Positions 49,712 through 60,330 of a stretch of DNA of 64,000 nucleotides are shown here, piece after piece (the stretch's first letter is position 1; the number at the start of each line of letters is the position of its first letter). The position numbers and the translations under genes were made by a program. The notes beneath the pieces are model-generated. The model saw only the letters and a program-made list of their open reading frames with translations. It searched no databases and had not been told where the DNA came from. This stretch comes from Diplonema japonicum (lineage: Eukaryota; Euglenozoa; Diplonemea; Diplonemida; Diplonemidae): positions 496,001-560,000 of the forward strand of contig OZ025659.1 in the NCBI GenBank assembly GCA_964019335.1. The letters run 5' to 3'.

Positions 49712-50328
49712 ACATTTTTTTTTTTAAAGTCCCATTTGTTGTTGATGTTCTTTTTTTTTCTTCTTCTTTTTTTTTTCTTCTCTTGATTACTGACACTGAG
49801 GAGGAGTCTTTTTTTTTTGTTTTTTTTTATATTCTCCTTTGATATGTCATATCATAGACCGAAGTCATTATGAGTCGCAATCGGCCTCATTTGGAATCAT
49901 ATTATAGGCCGATTGCAGGGGTCTGGGTGGAAACACGAAAAAACATGAAAAAAAGCACCCTCTCTGGAGCTCTAAGGAAAATTCTAAAAAAAATAAAAAA
50001 AGAAATCGGGAGGAAGGTGGAGGTGTCGCCGTGTGAATTCTGAGGTAGACCCTAGCACCGCTAGCTAACCTCCAGTCATGTTGCAAATAGGGCCCTGACT
50101 TCCTCCTTGCTCTATCTTTGTCCCCCTGGTTCCTGCTTAAGAAAACCCCCAACAACGGCCTCAATGGGCCGATTATGACTCTATGACTCATAATGACTTC
50201 GGTCTACGATGTGTGTTGTTTTTTTAGTTATACATCCCCCCCCTTCCCCCTTGTTTATTTACTTTTCTTTAAATAGTTTTCGATGCCAATACCACACAAA
50301 ACGAAGAGAGAGGGGGAAAAAAAGGATT
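49712..50328. other. Spacer containing the MITE
   Basis: Outside the element the spacer is only T-rich tracts (49713-49850) and a C/T tract with leader (50220-50320) for the next gene. Confidence 0.6.
49855..50206. mobile_element. MITE with ~20-bp terminal inverted repeats and TA target duplication
   Basis: GACCGAAGTCATTATGAGTC at 49857-49876 has its exact reverse complement at 50185-50204, and both ends are flanked by TA. Further in, the arms stay related: AATCGGCCTCATTTGG on the left, and on the right CCAATGAGG-like sequence with CCGATTATGACTCT after an 8-base insertion. GGCC-centred hairpins (AATCGGCC ... GGCCGATT) lie near both ends. There is no coding frame of note. At 348 bases with TA duplication it fits a non-autonomous Tc1/mariner-type element. 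Confidence 0.78.
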
Positions 50329-50745
50329 ATGTTGAGACGAGTCCCAGTAGTGTTGCAGCGTTCAGTGGCAAGCGTTGTGAAGGAGGCGAAGAAAGTGGAA
50401 AAGGAGCAAATTCAAGAAGAAGATGTGATTCCAAGAGGGAAGGATGCTGAAGATGTATGTACTCTCAACTTTCTTTACAAAAAAAAAAAAATAAATAAAT
50501 AAATAAATATTATTTTTTAAAAAAAGGCCCACGATAGTAATAGTTGGAAAATTTCCGGAGCGATAGCAGCACTGACGTGCCTGTGTGTTGGGGTCCTTTA
50601 CCCGATTTCTCCCCAAGCGGTCCACACCCATCTCGAGGAGGAGAAAAAACAAAAGCTGCAACAAAAATACCGACAAGAACAAACCTACAGCGAGTACACT
50701 CCTGTTCCTACCGAGACTACCCAACACAAGTGGAGAACAGACTAG
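50329..50745 (+). CDS. Small mitochondrial inner-membrane-like protein (2 exons), 114 residues
   Basis: Exons 50329-50454 and 50527-50745. The donor is GTATGT and the intron contains an A run and an AATA repeat. The N-terminus MLRRVPVVLQRSVASVVKEAKKV is an amphipathic basic presequence. Residues ~50-70 (WKISGAIAALTCLCVGVLYPI) form one transmembrane helix. A charged coil (LEEEKKQKLQQKYRQEQTYSEY) follows. The layout of presequence, single helix and coiled tail is common in small respiratory-complex or inner-membrane subunits; the particular complex is not identifiable. Confidence 0.75.
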
Positions 50746-50850
50746 AAGAAGAAGGAAAAAAAGATTTTTTTTTTCTTCTTCCCCCCTATAATTTTCGAAC
50801 CTTCCCCACACCACCTTCGAAGACGGGAACAAAAACAAAACAAAAAAGAA

Positions 50851-51642
50851 ATGACCTATGAAAATATAATCGAAGTCCACAACCTGACATACAACTATGT
50901 CAGCAGAGGTGTTGTTTCTGACCATAGTGCTTTGAACGATGTGTGTTTGAAGATACCAACGGGCTCCCGGGTGCTAGTCGCAGGGCAGAACGGTGCAGGG
51001 AAGAGCACAATGCTCAAGATTATTGCGGGAAGAACTATTGTTCCCAAGGGGAAGGCCATGGTGATGGGGATGAACGCCTTCCACGACACAACCCTCATCA
51101 AAAACATCAGCTATTTAGGAGAGTGGTGGTCGCAAGGGAGGAATTTCTTAGACGTCACCGTGAACCAAATACTCGACAAAAACTCTGAACCGGAAAGGGT
51201 TAAGAGGCTATGCAAGGTGCTTAGAGTGGACCCACAGTGGAAACTGGGGTGTCTCTCCGATGGCCAGCTACGAAGAGCTCAGATTCTGTTCGGCCTTCAA
51301 ACCTTCAAGCAGCTTATCATTTTAGACGAAATCACCACCGACGTCGATATTCTAGTCCGTGACGCCCTCCTCGAGTTCCTCAAGGAGGAATCTGAGGAAC
51401 GCAACGCAACTATTTTGTACGCAACACACATCTTTGAGGGCATCGAGGACTGGGGTCCTACCCATGTCCTCCGATTCACTCACGCTAAGGCCTCGCTCAT
51501 CCCTATTACAGAGATTCCCGAGCTCAAAACCCAATCGTTTTTTCAGATCATCCGCGGCTGGCTCAAAGGGGAGCTGTTGGAACAAGAGACCGCAAACCCT
51601 AAGGCGTGGCAGTTGAAGGCTGATTCTTTAAAGCTTAGCTGA
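50851..51642 (+). CDS. Soluble ABC ATPase of the CAF16/ABCI type
   Basis: 263 residues, a single ATPase domain with no membrane part. Walker A GQNGAGKST (~46-54), signature LSDGQLRRAQI (~136), Walker B LIILDEITTDVDI (~154-166) and H-loop YATHIFEG (~190). The D-loop wording DEITTDVDI and the YLGEWW segment before the signature are those of yeast CAF16 and plant ABCI proteins rather than of transporters. CAF16 associates with the CCR4-NOT and Mediator complexes, so an mRNA or transcription role is more likely than transport. Length equals the family norm. A T/C tract at 50764-50800 supplies the upstream acceptor. Confidence 0.9.
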   Translation: MTYENIIEVHNLTYNYVSRGVVSDHSALNDVCLKIPTGSRVLVAGQNGAGKSTMLKIIAGRTIVPKGKAMVMGMNAFHDTTLIKNISYLGEWWSQGRNFLDVTVNQILDKNSEPERVKRLCKVLRVDPQWKLGCLSDGQLRRAQILFGLQTFKQLIILDEITTDVDILVRDALLEFLKEESEERNATILYATHIFEGIEDWGPTHVLRFTHAKASLIPITEIPELKTQSFFQIIRGWLKGELLEQETANPKAWQLKADSLKLS

Positions 51643-51891
51643 GAAGATTTAAAGAAAAAAAGAAGAAAAAAAAAAACGCCTTCCCCCCCAAAAAAAATGC
51701 TCCGGGTCAACAGGAAAAAGAAGAAGAAAAAAATACCCGTGTTGAAGCCTGGCAAAGATTGGGGCTGGGAAAAAAAAAAGAAATCATCCCCCCACCTATC
51801 CCAGATTTTTTTCCCCTCCAGGGGTGTCTCATAAAGACCTCCTTTAACTCATATCTCTTTATATTATTTCTTTTACCCGTTCAACATTGTT

Positions 51892-51912
51892 CTTTCCCCC
51901 CCTTTTTTTTAG
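51892..51912 (+). promoter_or_regulatory. Pyrimidine tract and AG before tafazzin
   Basis: TCTTTCCCCCCCTTTTTTTT followed by AG, 12 bases before the ATG. Fits a spliced-leader acceptor and fixes the likely start of the coding region. Confidence 0.55.
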
Positions 51913-51923
51913 CGGGGAGGGAA

Positions 51924-52835
51924 ATGGCGAGCAAACAAGGTTTGGAGTGGTTAGGACAAAGGTACTCCCAGAAGAGCGCCGACAAGCTCTTGGGCGATGC
52001 GAAATCTATCAAGCTCCATGAAGGGTGGCTGAAAAACTGCCGAGGGGAGTGGGGGGACATGAACCCCGGCATGAAGGCACTGCGCCTCGGCGTCTTCGGC
52101 ATGACAGGCGCTGTTGCCAAAATCCTGTTCAAAGGCGTGGGTAGGGGCGAATTCGACACAAGACGTTTACGCAACATGGTGGAGGAGTGCAAGAACGAAG
52201 GCAGGACATTAATCACCGCGTCCAACCACGTGGGCACGATAGACGACCCAGTTTTATGGGGAGCCCTCCCATGGTGGTGGGTCTTAAGCAACGCCAACCA
52301 CCGAAGATGGGTCTGGGCCTCTCAAGAAATCTGCCATAAAACCCGCCTCATTGCGACTGGCTTCGGTCTCGGCCAGTGCATACCAGTCGTCCGAGGAGCT
52401 GGGCTGTCACAACCAGCTGTTGCTGAGCTTTTAAACATCCTCCCTTCCCATCCATGGATCCACGTGTTCCCAGAAGCCATGTGTAACCAGACTGGGGTCA
52501 TGAAGCCCTTTAAATGGGGGATTGCGCATGTGATATGCCAAGCCACTACCCCGCCGCGTGTTCTTGTCTTTGCCCACCAAGGCATGGAGAACATGTACCC
52601 AGAGGACAAGACAAAGCTTTACCCGCGGTTTTGTAAGGTTAGGGCGCTTACAGGTCCGGAGGTTGATATTTCGGATTTATGGGAGGCGTACCAGGCACTC
52701 CCTTGCGGCGAGAAGATTGTTGGTTCGAACCAAGTCAGCGACAGGCAGGCTGAGATATACAAAGAGATCATTGCGAGGATACGAGGTGGTGTGGATAGTG
52801 TACATTCTGAGCTGTACTCAGCTGCTCGTTTGTAA
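51924..52835 (+). CDS. TAZ: Tafazzin-type phospholipid-lysophospholipid transacylase
   Basis: 303 residues. ATG 51924 is 12 bases after the pyrimidine-AG at 51892-51912; the open frame further upstream crosses that tract and is not used. The HxxxxD acyltransferase motif is SNHVGTIDDPVLWGALP (His ~101, Asp ~106), where tafazzins have NHQSxxDDPxLWG. The second block WIHVFPEAMCNQTG ... FKWGIAHVI (~178-203) matches the tafazzin WVHxFPEGxVN ... RFKWG, with Gly changed to Ala. HQGMENMYPED (~220-230) matches WHVGMNDVLP. Tafazzin remodels cardiolipin acyl chains on mitochondrial membranes. No long presequence, in keeping with other tafazzins. Confidence 0.93.
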   Translation: MASKQGLEWLGQRYSQKSADKLLGDAKSIKLHEGWLKNCRGEWGDMNPGMKALRLGVFGMTGAVAKILFKGVGRGEFDTRRLRNMVEECKNEGRTLITASNHVGTIDDPVLWGALPWWWVLSNANHRRWVWASQEICHKTRLIATGFGLGQCIPVVRGAGLSQPAVAELLNILPSHPWIHVFPEAMCNQTGVMKPFKWGIAHVICQATTPPRVLVFAHQGMENMYPEDKTKLYPRFCKVRALTGPEVDISDLWEAYQALPCGEKIVGSNQVSDRQAEIYKEIIARIRGGVDSVHSELYSAARL

Positions 52836-53022
52836 GAACTTTTTTTTTTTTTTTTTTTTTTGTGTGAAAGGATGTGGAAGGTCAGCCCTCCCTGCCACCA
52901 CCGGGAGGCCACTCTTCTTCTAGCACGACTACTCAGTGCACACTGAAAATTTTAAGGAGTTAAAAAAAAAAAAAAAGAAAGAAAATTCCACAGGGTGACA
53001 AAAAAGAAAAAGAGAAAAAGAA

Positions 53023-53424
53023 ATGTCGACGTTCATGCGGCTACTGGACGCGGGTGTCTACTACTCGTCAGATGTGGTAGGGTTTGGGTATGCTGCTCTG
53101 AAGACCTTTGAGACGCTTCAATCTTCTGAAGAAGACACAGGCCTTGACAAGAAGTGGCTTCAGTACTGGGTTGTCTTCGCCCTGTTGTACACACTAGAGT
53201 TTTTCCTGGCGCCGATCCTTGGGATATTCCTGTTTGGGCAGTATCACTATGTGAAGTTTGTTGCTGTGATCTACCTCAACACAGGAGGAGCGCAGTTGAT
53301 CTACAACAAGCACCTTGTACCTCTTATCCAACAGCACGCCCCTGACCTTCTCAAAGGCCCTTCTGGTTTCGCGTCGACAGTGGGCAAGGGGATCGAGAAA
53401 ATGAACGAAATGAAGAAAGATTAG
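53023..53424 (+). CDS. REEP/DP1/HVA22-family membrane-shaping protein
   Basis: 133 residues from ATG 53023. The family core is at ~19-95: FGYAALKTFETLQSSEEDTGLDKKWLQYWVVFALLYTLEFF, where the family reads YPAYxSxKAxE ... D..WLxYWVVFxxFxxxE. A second hydrophobic hairpin follows (LAPILGIFLFGQYHYVKFVAVIYL), then the N-x-GGAxxIYNKHLVPLI segment typical of REEP5. These proteins insert hairpins in the tubular endoplasmic reticulum and bend it. Length is on the short side of the family. The C-terminus is amphipathic and basic. Confidence 0.89.
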   Translation: MSTFMRLLDAGVYYSSDVVGFGYAALKTFETLQSSEEDTGLDKKWLQYWVVFALLYTLEFFLAPILGIFLFGQYHYVKFVAVIYLNTGGAQLIYNKHLVPLIQQHAPDLLKGPSGFASTVGKGIEKMNEMKKD

Positions 53425-53780
53425 AAGGGGGGATAAAAAAAAAAAAAAGGAGAGAGGAGATCATTATTACTGTGGGGGAAAAAAAAAATGTCGGACTGAC
53501 AAAATAATGTCCTGGAGTCCGGCACTTTTTCATTAATTTTTTTTTTTTTTTACAGTATTTTTTTTTTCTTTTTTACTTAGAAGTGTACAGTCTCTTTTTT
53601 TCTTTGAAAACGAAGAAATCTTGCTATGTAACAAAAAGGAGGAAAAGCAGGGGGGGGGGGGGGGGGTGTTTTTGTTTCCCGGGCAACATGGGTATGGCAC
53701 CACACCAGATATGATATCGTTAATATCACAGATCATAATTTGCTACACCCATGAAGCGTTGACTGTGGTTGGTCTTTTAC

Positions 53781-53820
<40 letters not shown>

Positions 53821-54175
53821 GGAGGTGGAACAAGGTGCTTCTGAAGGCTCAGCTTTCAAATACCCCCTTTATCTTGTATTTATGTGTGCCTGTCACACAA
53901 CCTAAAAAAATAAGAACGAGTGGGCTTTATTTCCTTTCCCCCCCCCTTTTTATTTCCCCTTCTTACCTCCCATCCCCGAGCTCTTCATATTTTTCGCCTC
54001 AATGAAAACCACCTCCTGTTTTTCTCTTTTTCTGAGGGAAGAAAAAAAAACAAGATTTTCTCCCTCCGCCTTCCTCCCGTCAATAAAAAAACCCCCCCTC
54101 CCCTCCCCCCTCTCCAACCTCGTATTCATAATGGTTTTTCTTTTTATTTCACACTTTCACGCACTCGGGGCCCCC

Positions 54176-54238
54176 ATTACTTCACGCTAAATCTCATTAC
54201 TTCACGGTGAAATAATGGCCTGTTTTCCGTGAAGTAAT
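54176..54238. repeat. Hairpin/inverted repeat ATTACTTCACGG
   Basis: ATTACTTCACG occurs at 54176-54186 and 54196-54206. ATTACTTCACGG (54196-54207) pairs exactly with CCGTGAAGTAAT (54227-54238) over a 19-base loop. A weaker partner (GGTGAAATAATGG) in the loop pairs with the first copy. It could be the end of a decayed inverted-repeat element or an RNA hairpin in a UTR. Confidence 0.6.
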
Positions 54239-54252
54239 AGGGGTTTCCGGTA

Positions 54253-54420
54253 AATATGCCTCAGTTGGCCAATTTTTGCCTCGGTTCAGTTCCCAGTGGG
54301 GCAACTTTTTCCTCTCAGTTTGCCAATTTCCCCCAGGTTCAGTTCCAAATTGGACTACTTGTTCCTCCCAATTTGCCCACTTTTGGCAAGGCCTGTTTCC
54401 CAGTTTCAACTTTTCTATTT
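54253..54420. repeat. Degenerate tandem repeat, ~54 bases, three copies
   Basis: Units begin near 54259 (CAGTTGGCCAATTTTTGCC), 54317 (CAGTTTGCCAATTTCCCCC) and 54369 (CAATTTGCCCACTTTTGGC). Each continues with a GGTTCAGTTCC-like segment and a G/C-rich middle. The copies differ at many positions, so the repeat is old. Confidence 0.55.
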
Positions 54421-54711
54421 AGTCAGCTTACCAAGCTCCCCAAAAGACTTCAAAATATCGAAGCAGCATAAAACCTGCCTAATTGAAGTACCCGAGGACC
54501 TGGGCAGAGCCCAAGCAAGGTCTTATGCGAGGCAATCCCCTCGGCCACTCGGGAAGCGCACAGAGCGATGGGGAACACCCAGCTTTTGCCATCGTTGCCT
54601 GTCTGCGTTTTGCCTCTGTTTTCCTCAAAATTTAGAAGACCTAAGGGGGGGAAAAAAAAGAAAGAAAACAGCAGGGAGGGACCCACATTATATCTACCCT
54701 CCCGCGGGGAT

Positions 54712-56355
54712 ATGTATCATCAGCAATATAGCTACGACTCGTCGAGTGCTGGCTACGAGGGGCATCAAGAGGGGTCCGGTGGCTATCAGCAGGAGGAATG
54801 GCAGGGGCACTACCAACACCAACAACAGCAGCACCACCACCAGGAATACGAGGCTGCACAAGACACACATTACCCTCCCCCACCTCCCCCACCTCAGAGG
54901 CACCAGCACCACCACCATCAGTATCAAAGTGGTACCCAGTATGACGAAGGTTACAGCAGGCCGTACCAGCAACAGCCTTATCAACCAATGAGGCGGGGTA
55001 CCACTTTAAATGAAGCACCTCCACCTCCACCCCCTCAGCAGCATCATCCTCAGCAGCGACATCAGCCTCAGCAGCATCAACCCCAGCAGCATCAGCCACA
55101 ACAACACCGGCCCCAGCCTTACCACAGGGATAAGGATGACTGGGATGATAGCACGAACTCGGTGGTGTACCCCTTCTACTGCGAGCCGTGTGACAAAGGC
55201 TTCTACACCAACAAGAGATACTTGGAACATTGCGAGGAACACATTTACTGCCCTGAGCCAGGGTGCAAGTTCCTGTGCCGGAAGGAGTACAAGCTCGACC
55301 TGCACAAGATGCTCCTTCACGATAGGAACAACGTGAACTTGGAAGACACAAAGGCGTACTTGGAGGCACGAAAGAAACGGTATCCTACCGCAGCCCGGTC
55401 CGCCGAGGCGAAAAAAATTGAGAAAATCAAGAAGGAGCGCGGGGAGTTGCTCAAAAAGGAACTCAACAAGTTCAACGGGAAGGGAGAGCGGGACGGCCAA
55501 GGGAAAGGTTCTGGGAAGGTTGGCGGGAAAGGTGGAAAAGGCGGGAAGGGTTTCAAAGGGGGTCCTGACCACCATTCTCGGCCACCATTGTACTATAAAT
55601 GCAAAAAATGTGGTAAGCCAGGGCATTACACAGAGTACTGTTGGAGCGAAGGGTCGACAGGGGTCAAGCGGAAGCGATCGGAGAGCATCGAGGACGATGG
55701 CCCAATGGAGGAATTTTCTGCTCGGGAGCCGCTCCCTTCACCCTTGAAGGGAGAGAAAAGGGATACCAGCCCCGAAGTCGAAACAGCACCGGAAAAACCT
55801 ATCACAAAGGAAGAACTGCGTTCCTATCGCCACGCACAGGAGCTTTCAAGGAAAAAACGGAAAAGACCGAGCTTTTGGGACAGATTGGTCCGCTCTGAAG
55901 TGATGAAGGAGAAATCAATGGTGCTACAGGCACTGCGTTATTTCACGTTGACAAATTTCTTGGAGAAGGAAATGGACTGGGCTGCGTTTGTGGCGCACTC
56001 TGTGGACGAAGAGGAGCTCTTGAAACCGGAGGAAGGTATGACCGAGGGGGGGGGAAAAAAACTACCCACAGCTGCACCCATCCCTGTGAGGAAAGTCACC
56101 GGAGCTCCAGATGCGGCGCCTGTTCCACGGCCCAAAAAGACGGCAGCTAAGGAAGCTGTGCTAGACCCCTCGTCTGATGAGGACTCGGACTCAGATGACT
56201 CTTCTTCTTCTTCCTCGTCTTCGTCTTCGTCTTCAAGCGAAGATGCCGTCAACACCAACCCACCGAAAAAGGGGAAAAAACAGCTTGCAAAAGAACTGGA
56301 AGCCGCGAGACAGATGGTATTGGATCTGGAAAAAAAGCTCAGAGCTGGACAGTAG
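54712..56355 (+). CDS. NUFIP1: NUFIP1/Rsa1-like snoRNP assembly factor with zinc finger and zinc knuckle
   Basis: 547 residues from ATG 54712; a longer frame from 54568 crosses the TTTAG acceptor at 54635 and is not used. Residues ~10-145 are Gln/His/Pro-rich. Residues 154-178 hold a C2H2 finger (YCEPCDKGFYTNKRYLEHCEEH), followed by a second Cys/His pair (CPEPGC ... HKMLLH). Immediately after comes the NUFIP signature LEDTKAYLEARKKRYPTAA, the conserved peptide that contacts SNU13/15.5K in box C/D snoRNPs. Residues 297-310 are a CCHC zinc knuckle (CKKCGKPGHYTEYC), an addition I do not know from animal NUFIP1. A Ser run and Lys-rich coil end the protein. Nuclear box C/D assembly role inferred. 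Confidence 0.8.
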   Translation: MYHQQYSYDSSSAGYEGHQEGSGGYQQEEWQGHYQHQQQQHHHQEYEAAQDTHYPPPPPPPQRHQHHHHQYQSGTQYDEGYSRPYQQQPYQPMRRGTTLNEAPPPPPPQQHHPQQRHQPQQHQPQQHQPQQHRPQPYHRDKDDWDDSTNSVVYPFYCEPCDKGFYTNKRYLEHCEEHIYCPEPGCKFLCRKEYKLDLHKMLLHDRNNVNLEDTKAYLEARKKRYPTAARSAEAKKIEKIKKERGELLKKELNKFNGKGERDGQGKGSGKVGGKGGKGGKGFKGGPDHHSRPPLYYKCKKCGKPGHYTEYCWSEGSTGVKRKRSESIEDDGPMEEFSAREPLPSPLKGEKRDTSPEVETAPEKPITKEELRSYRHAQELSRKKRKRPSFWDRLVRSEVMKEKSMVLQALRYFTLTNFLEKEMDWAAFVAHSVDEEELLKPEEGMTEGGGKKLPTAAPIPVRKVTGAPDAAPVPRPKKTAAKEAVLDPSSDEDSDSDDSSSSSSSSSSSSSEDAVNTNPPKKGKKQLAKELEAARQMVLDLEKKLRAGQ

Positions 56356-56501
56356 TAACCATCATTATTCATATACCCACCCACCCCTTTTTTCTTTAGC
56401 CAATGCAACGGAGAACACAAAAAAAAAGAAGAAAAAAAGAAGAAAAAACCCTGCAGAGAGGGGGTAGCGTTGGGAGGCGAGCGGGCGGAAAAAATAAAAA
56501 A

Positions 56502-59200
<2,699 letters not shown>

Positions 59201-59361
59201 TTTGAAGTGTCACCAGTTTTTTTTTTTCCACCCCCTCCTATCAAAGTGACCCATAAAACCACCCATTTTATGGTTTCCTCTGTCTTCTTCCCCCCCCGTT
59301 CTTATTTTCCCCAGTCGTTTTTTTTTCTTAACAATCTTTTTTATAGTATTGTTGATTCACG

Positions 59362-60330
59362 ATGCTCGACCACCGCCCGCATTGGGAGGAGGACTGTGAA
59401 AGAGAATCGTGCAAGCGATGCTGCAAGAAGTTCAACATCATCAGAAGACGGCACCACTGCAGGCTGTGCGGGATGCTTTTCTGTGCGAGTTGCTCCAAGG
59501 GACGCACGATCATGCCAGCAACCATCGTCGACTGCACTGTCGAAGTGGAGCTTCTGTACGGAACCGTAAAGAAACGCGCTTGCACGAGGTGCGAGGGGTA
59601 CCTATCTGAGGCATTACGGCTTGCCGGTGAGGAAGAGGCCAAGTTAAGCAAACGCCTATACAAGAAAGAAACCGTGTACCGGAAGGATGTGGAGACATCG
59701 TGGTGGCTTGAAACCATGGAAATCCGACTTAAAATGACGACCAGCTCCCTTGCTGGTTCCATCGCCACTTGTATTAGTAAAACCCACAAAACCCCTGCAC
59801 CTCCTGTTGCAAACGTTCTCTCCCGTTGGTTCGCGTATTCACCCACAGACTTGGAAACCGTTTACAGCAGTTTGGAACTTCTCGCCCGTTTGTGTAAATG
59901 TGTTGATGTTTCCCGTCAGCCCTTCCCATTTGAATTAGTTGTATTGGGCGCCTTGGTCGTGGCTGCTAAGATTCGGTCAGAAGGAGCGTATCCTGACCTT
60001 CTTCAAGCGTTGGATGCCCACCCAAGGGGATACCCTATATCGGTTTCGGTATTTGCGCTTATTGGAAACTGTTCTGCGAAAACAGTGAACAGTGTGGAGG
60101 GTTGGTTTCTCACTTCTGTGGACTGGGATGTTCACCCTACGCGGGTTGGCTGTGAACTGTACAGGTGTAAAGTACTTGTCCTTAGAGAGAAGTCTGCACG
60201 GAGAATTCAGACGTTTTATAGATCGCACATGAGCAAAGTGCCTGTAGCTGTGTTGACTGCAAAAGCGAGTCTGAAAAGGTGCCAATCTAGCAGTTGGTCG
60301 ATCTCGACGGAGGGCATGTCAATCGAATAA
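59362..60330 (+). CDS. FYVE zinc finger - PHO80-like cyclin - IQ motif fusion
   Basis: 322 residues in one exon from ATG 59362. Residues ~14-78 form a FYVE finger: C-x2-C (CKRCCKKF), the basic patch RRRHHCRLCG, CASCS and a final CTRCE pair, all eight ligand positions present; the WxxD start (HWEED) fits. Residues ~140-265 match PHO80/cyclin-U: PFPFELVVLGALVVAAKIRSEG ... YPISVSVFALIGNCSAKTVNSVEGWFLTSVDWDVHPT. Residues ~276-290 (ARRIQTFYRSHMSK) are an IQ-like calmodulin site. FYVE binds PI3P on endosomes and PHO80-type cyclins activate PHO85-type kinases, so the fusion should place a cyclin-kinase on endosomes. The protein is continuous, with no intron at the junction. Confidence 0.85.
   Translation: MLDHRPHWEEDCERESCKRCCKKFNIIRRRHHCRLCGMLFCASCSKGRTIMPATIVDCTVEVELLYGTVKKRACTRCEGYLSEALRLAGEEEAKLSKRLYKKETVYRKDVETSWWLETMEIRLKMTTSSLAGSIATCISKTHKTPAPPVANVLSRWFAYSPTDLETVYSSLELLARLCKCVDVSRQPFPFELVVLGALVVAAKIRSEGAYPDLLQALDAHPRGYPISVSVFALIGNCSAKTVNSVEGWFLTSVDWDVHPTRVGCELYRCKVLVLREKSARRIQTFYRSHMSKVPVAVLTAKASLKRCQSSSWSISTEGMSIE

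Larger units (their letters stand above)
53425..54711. other. Gene-free 1.3-kb region with homopolymers and short repeats
   Basis: Contains G and A runs (G18 near 53650, A38 at 53780-53817), a hairpin at 54176-54238, a degenerate tandem repeat at 54253-54420, and a non-repetitive stretch 54430-54640 that codes for nothing convincing. The TTTTCCTCAAAATTTAG at 54620-54635 probably serves as acceptor for the NUFIP1-like gene. Confidence 0.6.

Noticed and set aside
49868-50191. 107-residue minus-strand frame across the MITE
   Set aside because: No transposase features. It arises from the element's base composition and inverted repeats.
53780-53817. Poly-A run read as Lys repeat in a 94-residue frame
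   Set aside because: No protein-like sequence on either side and no acceptor. A homopolymer in a spacer.
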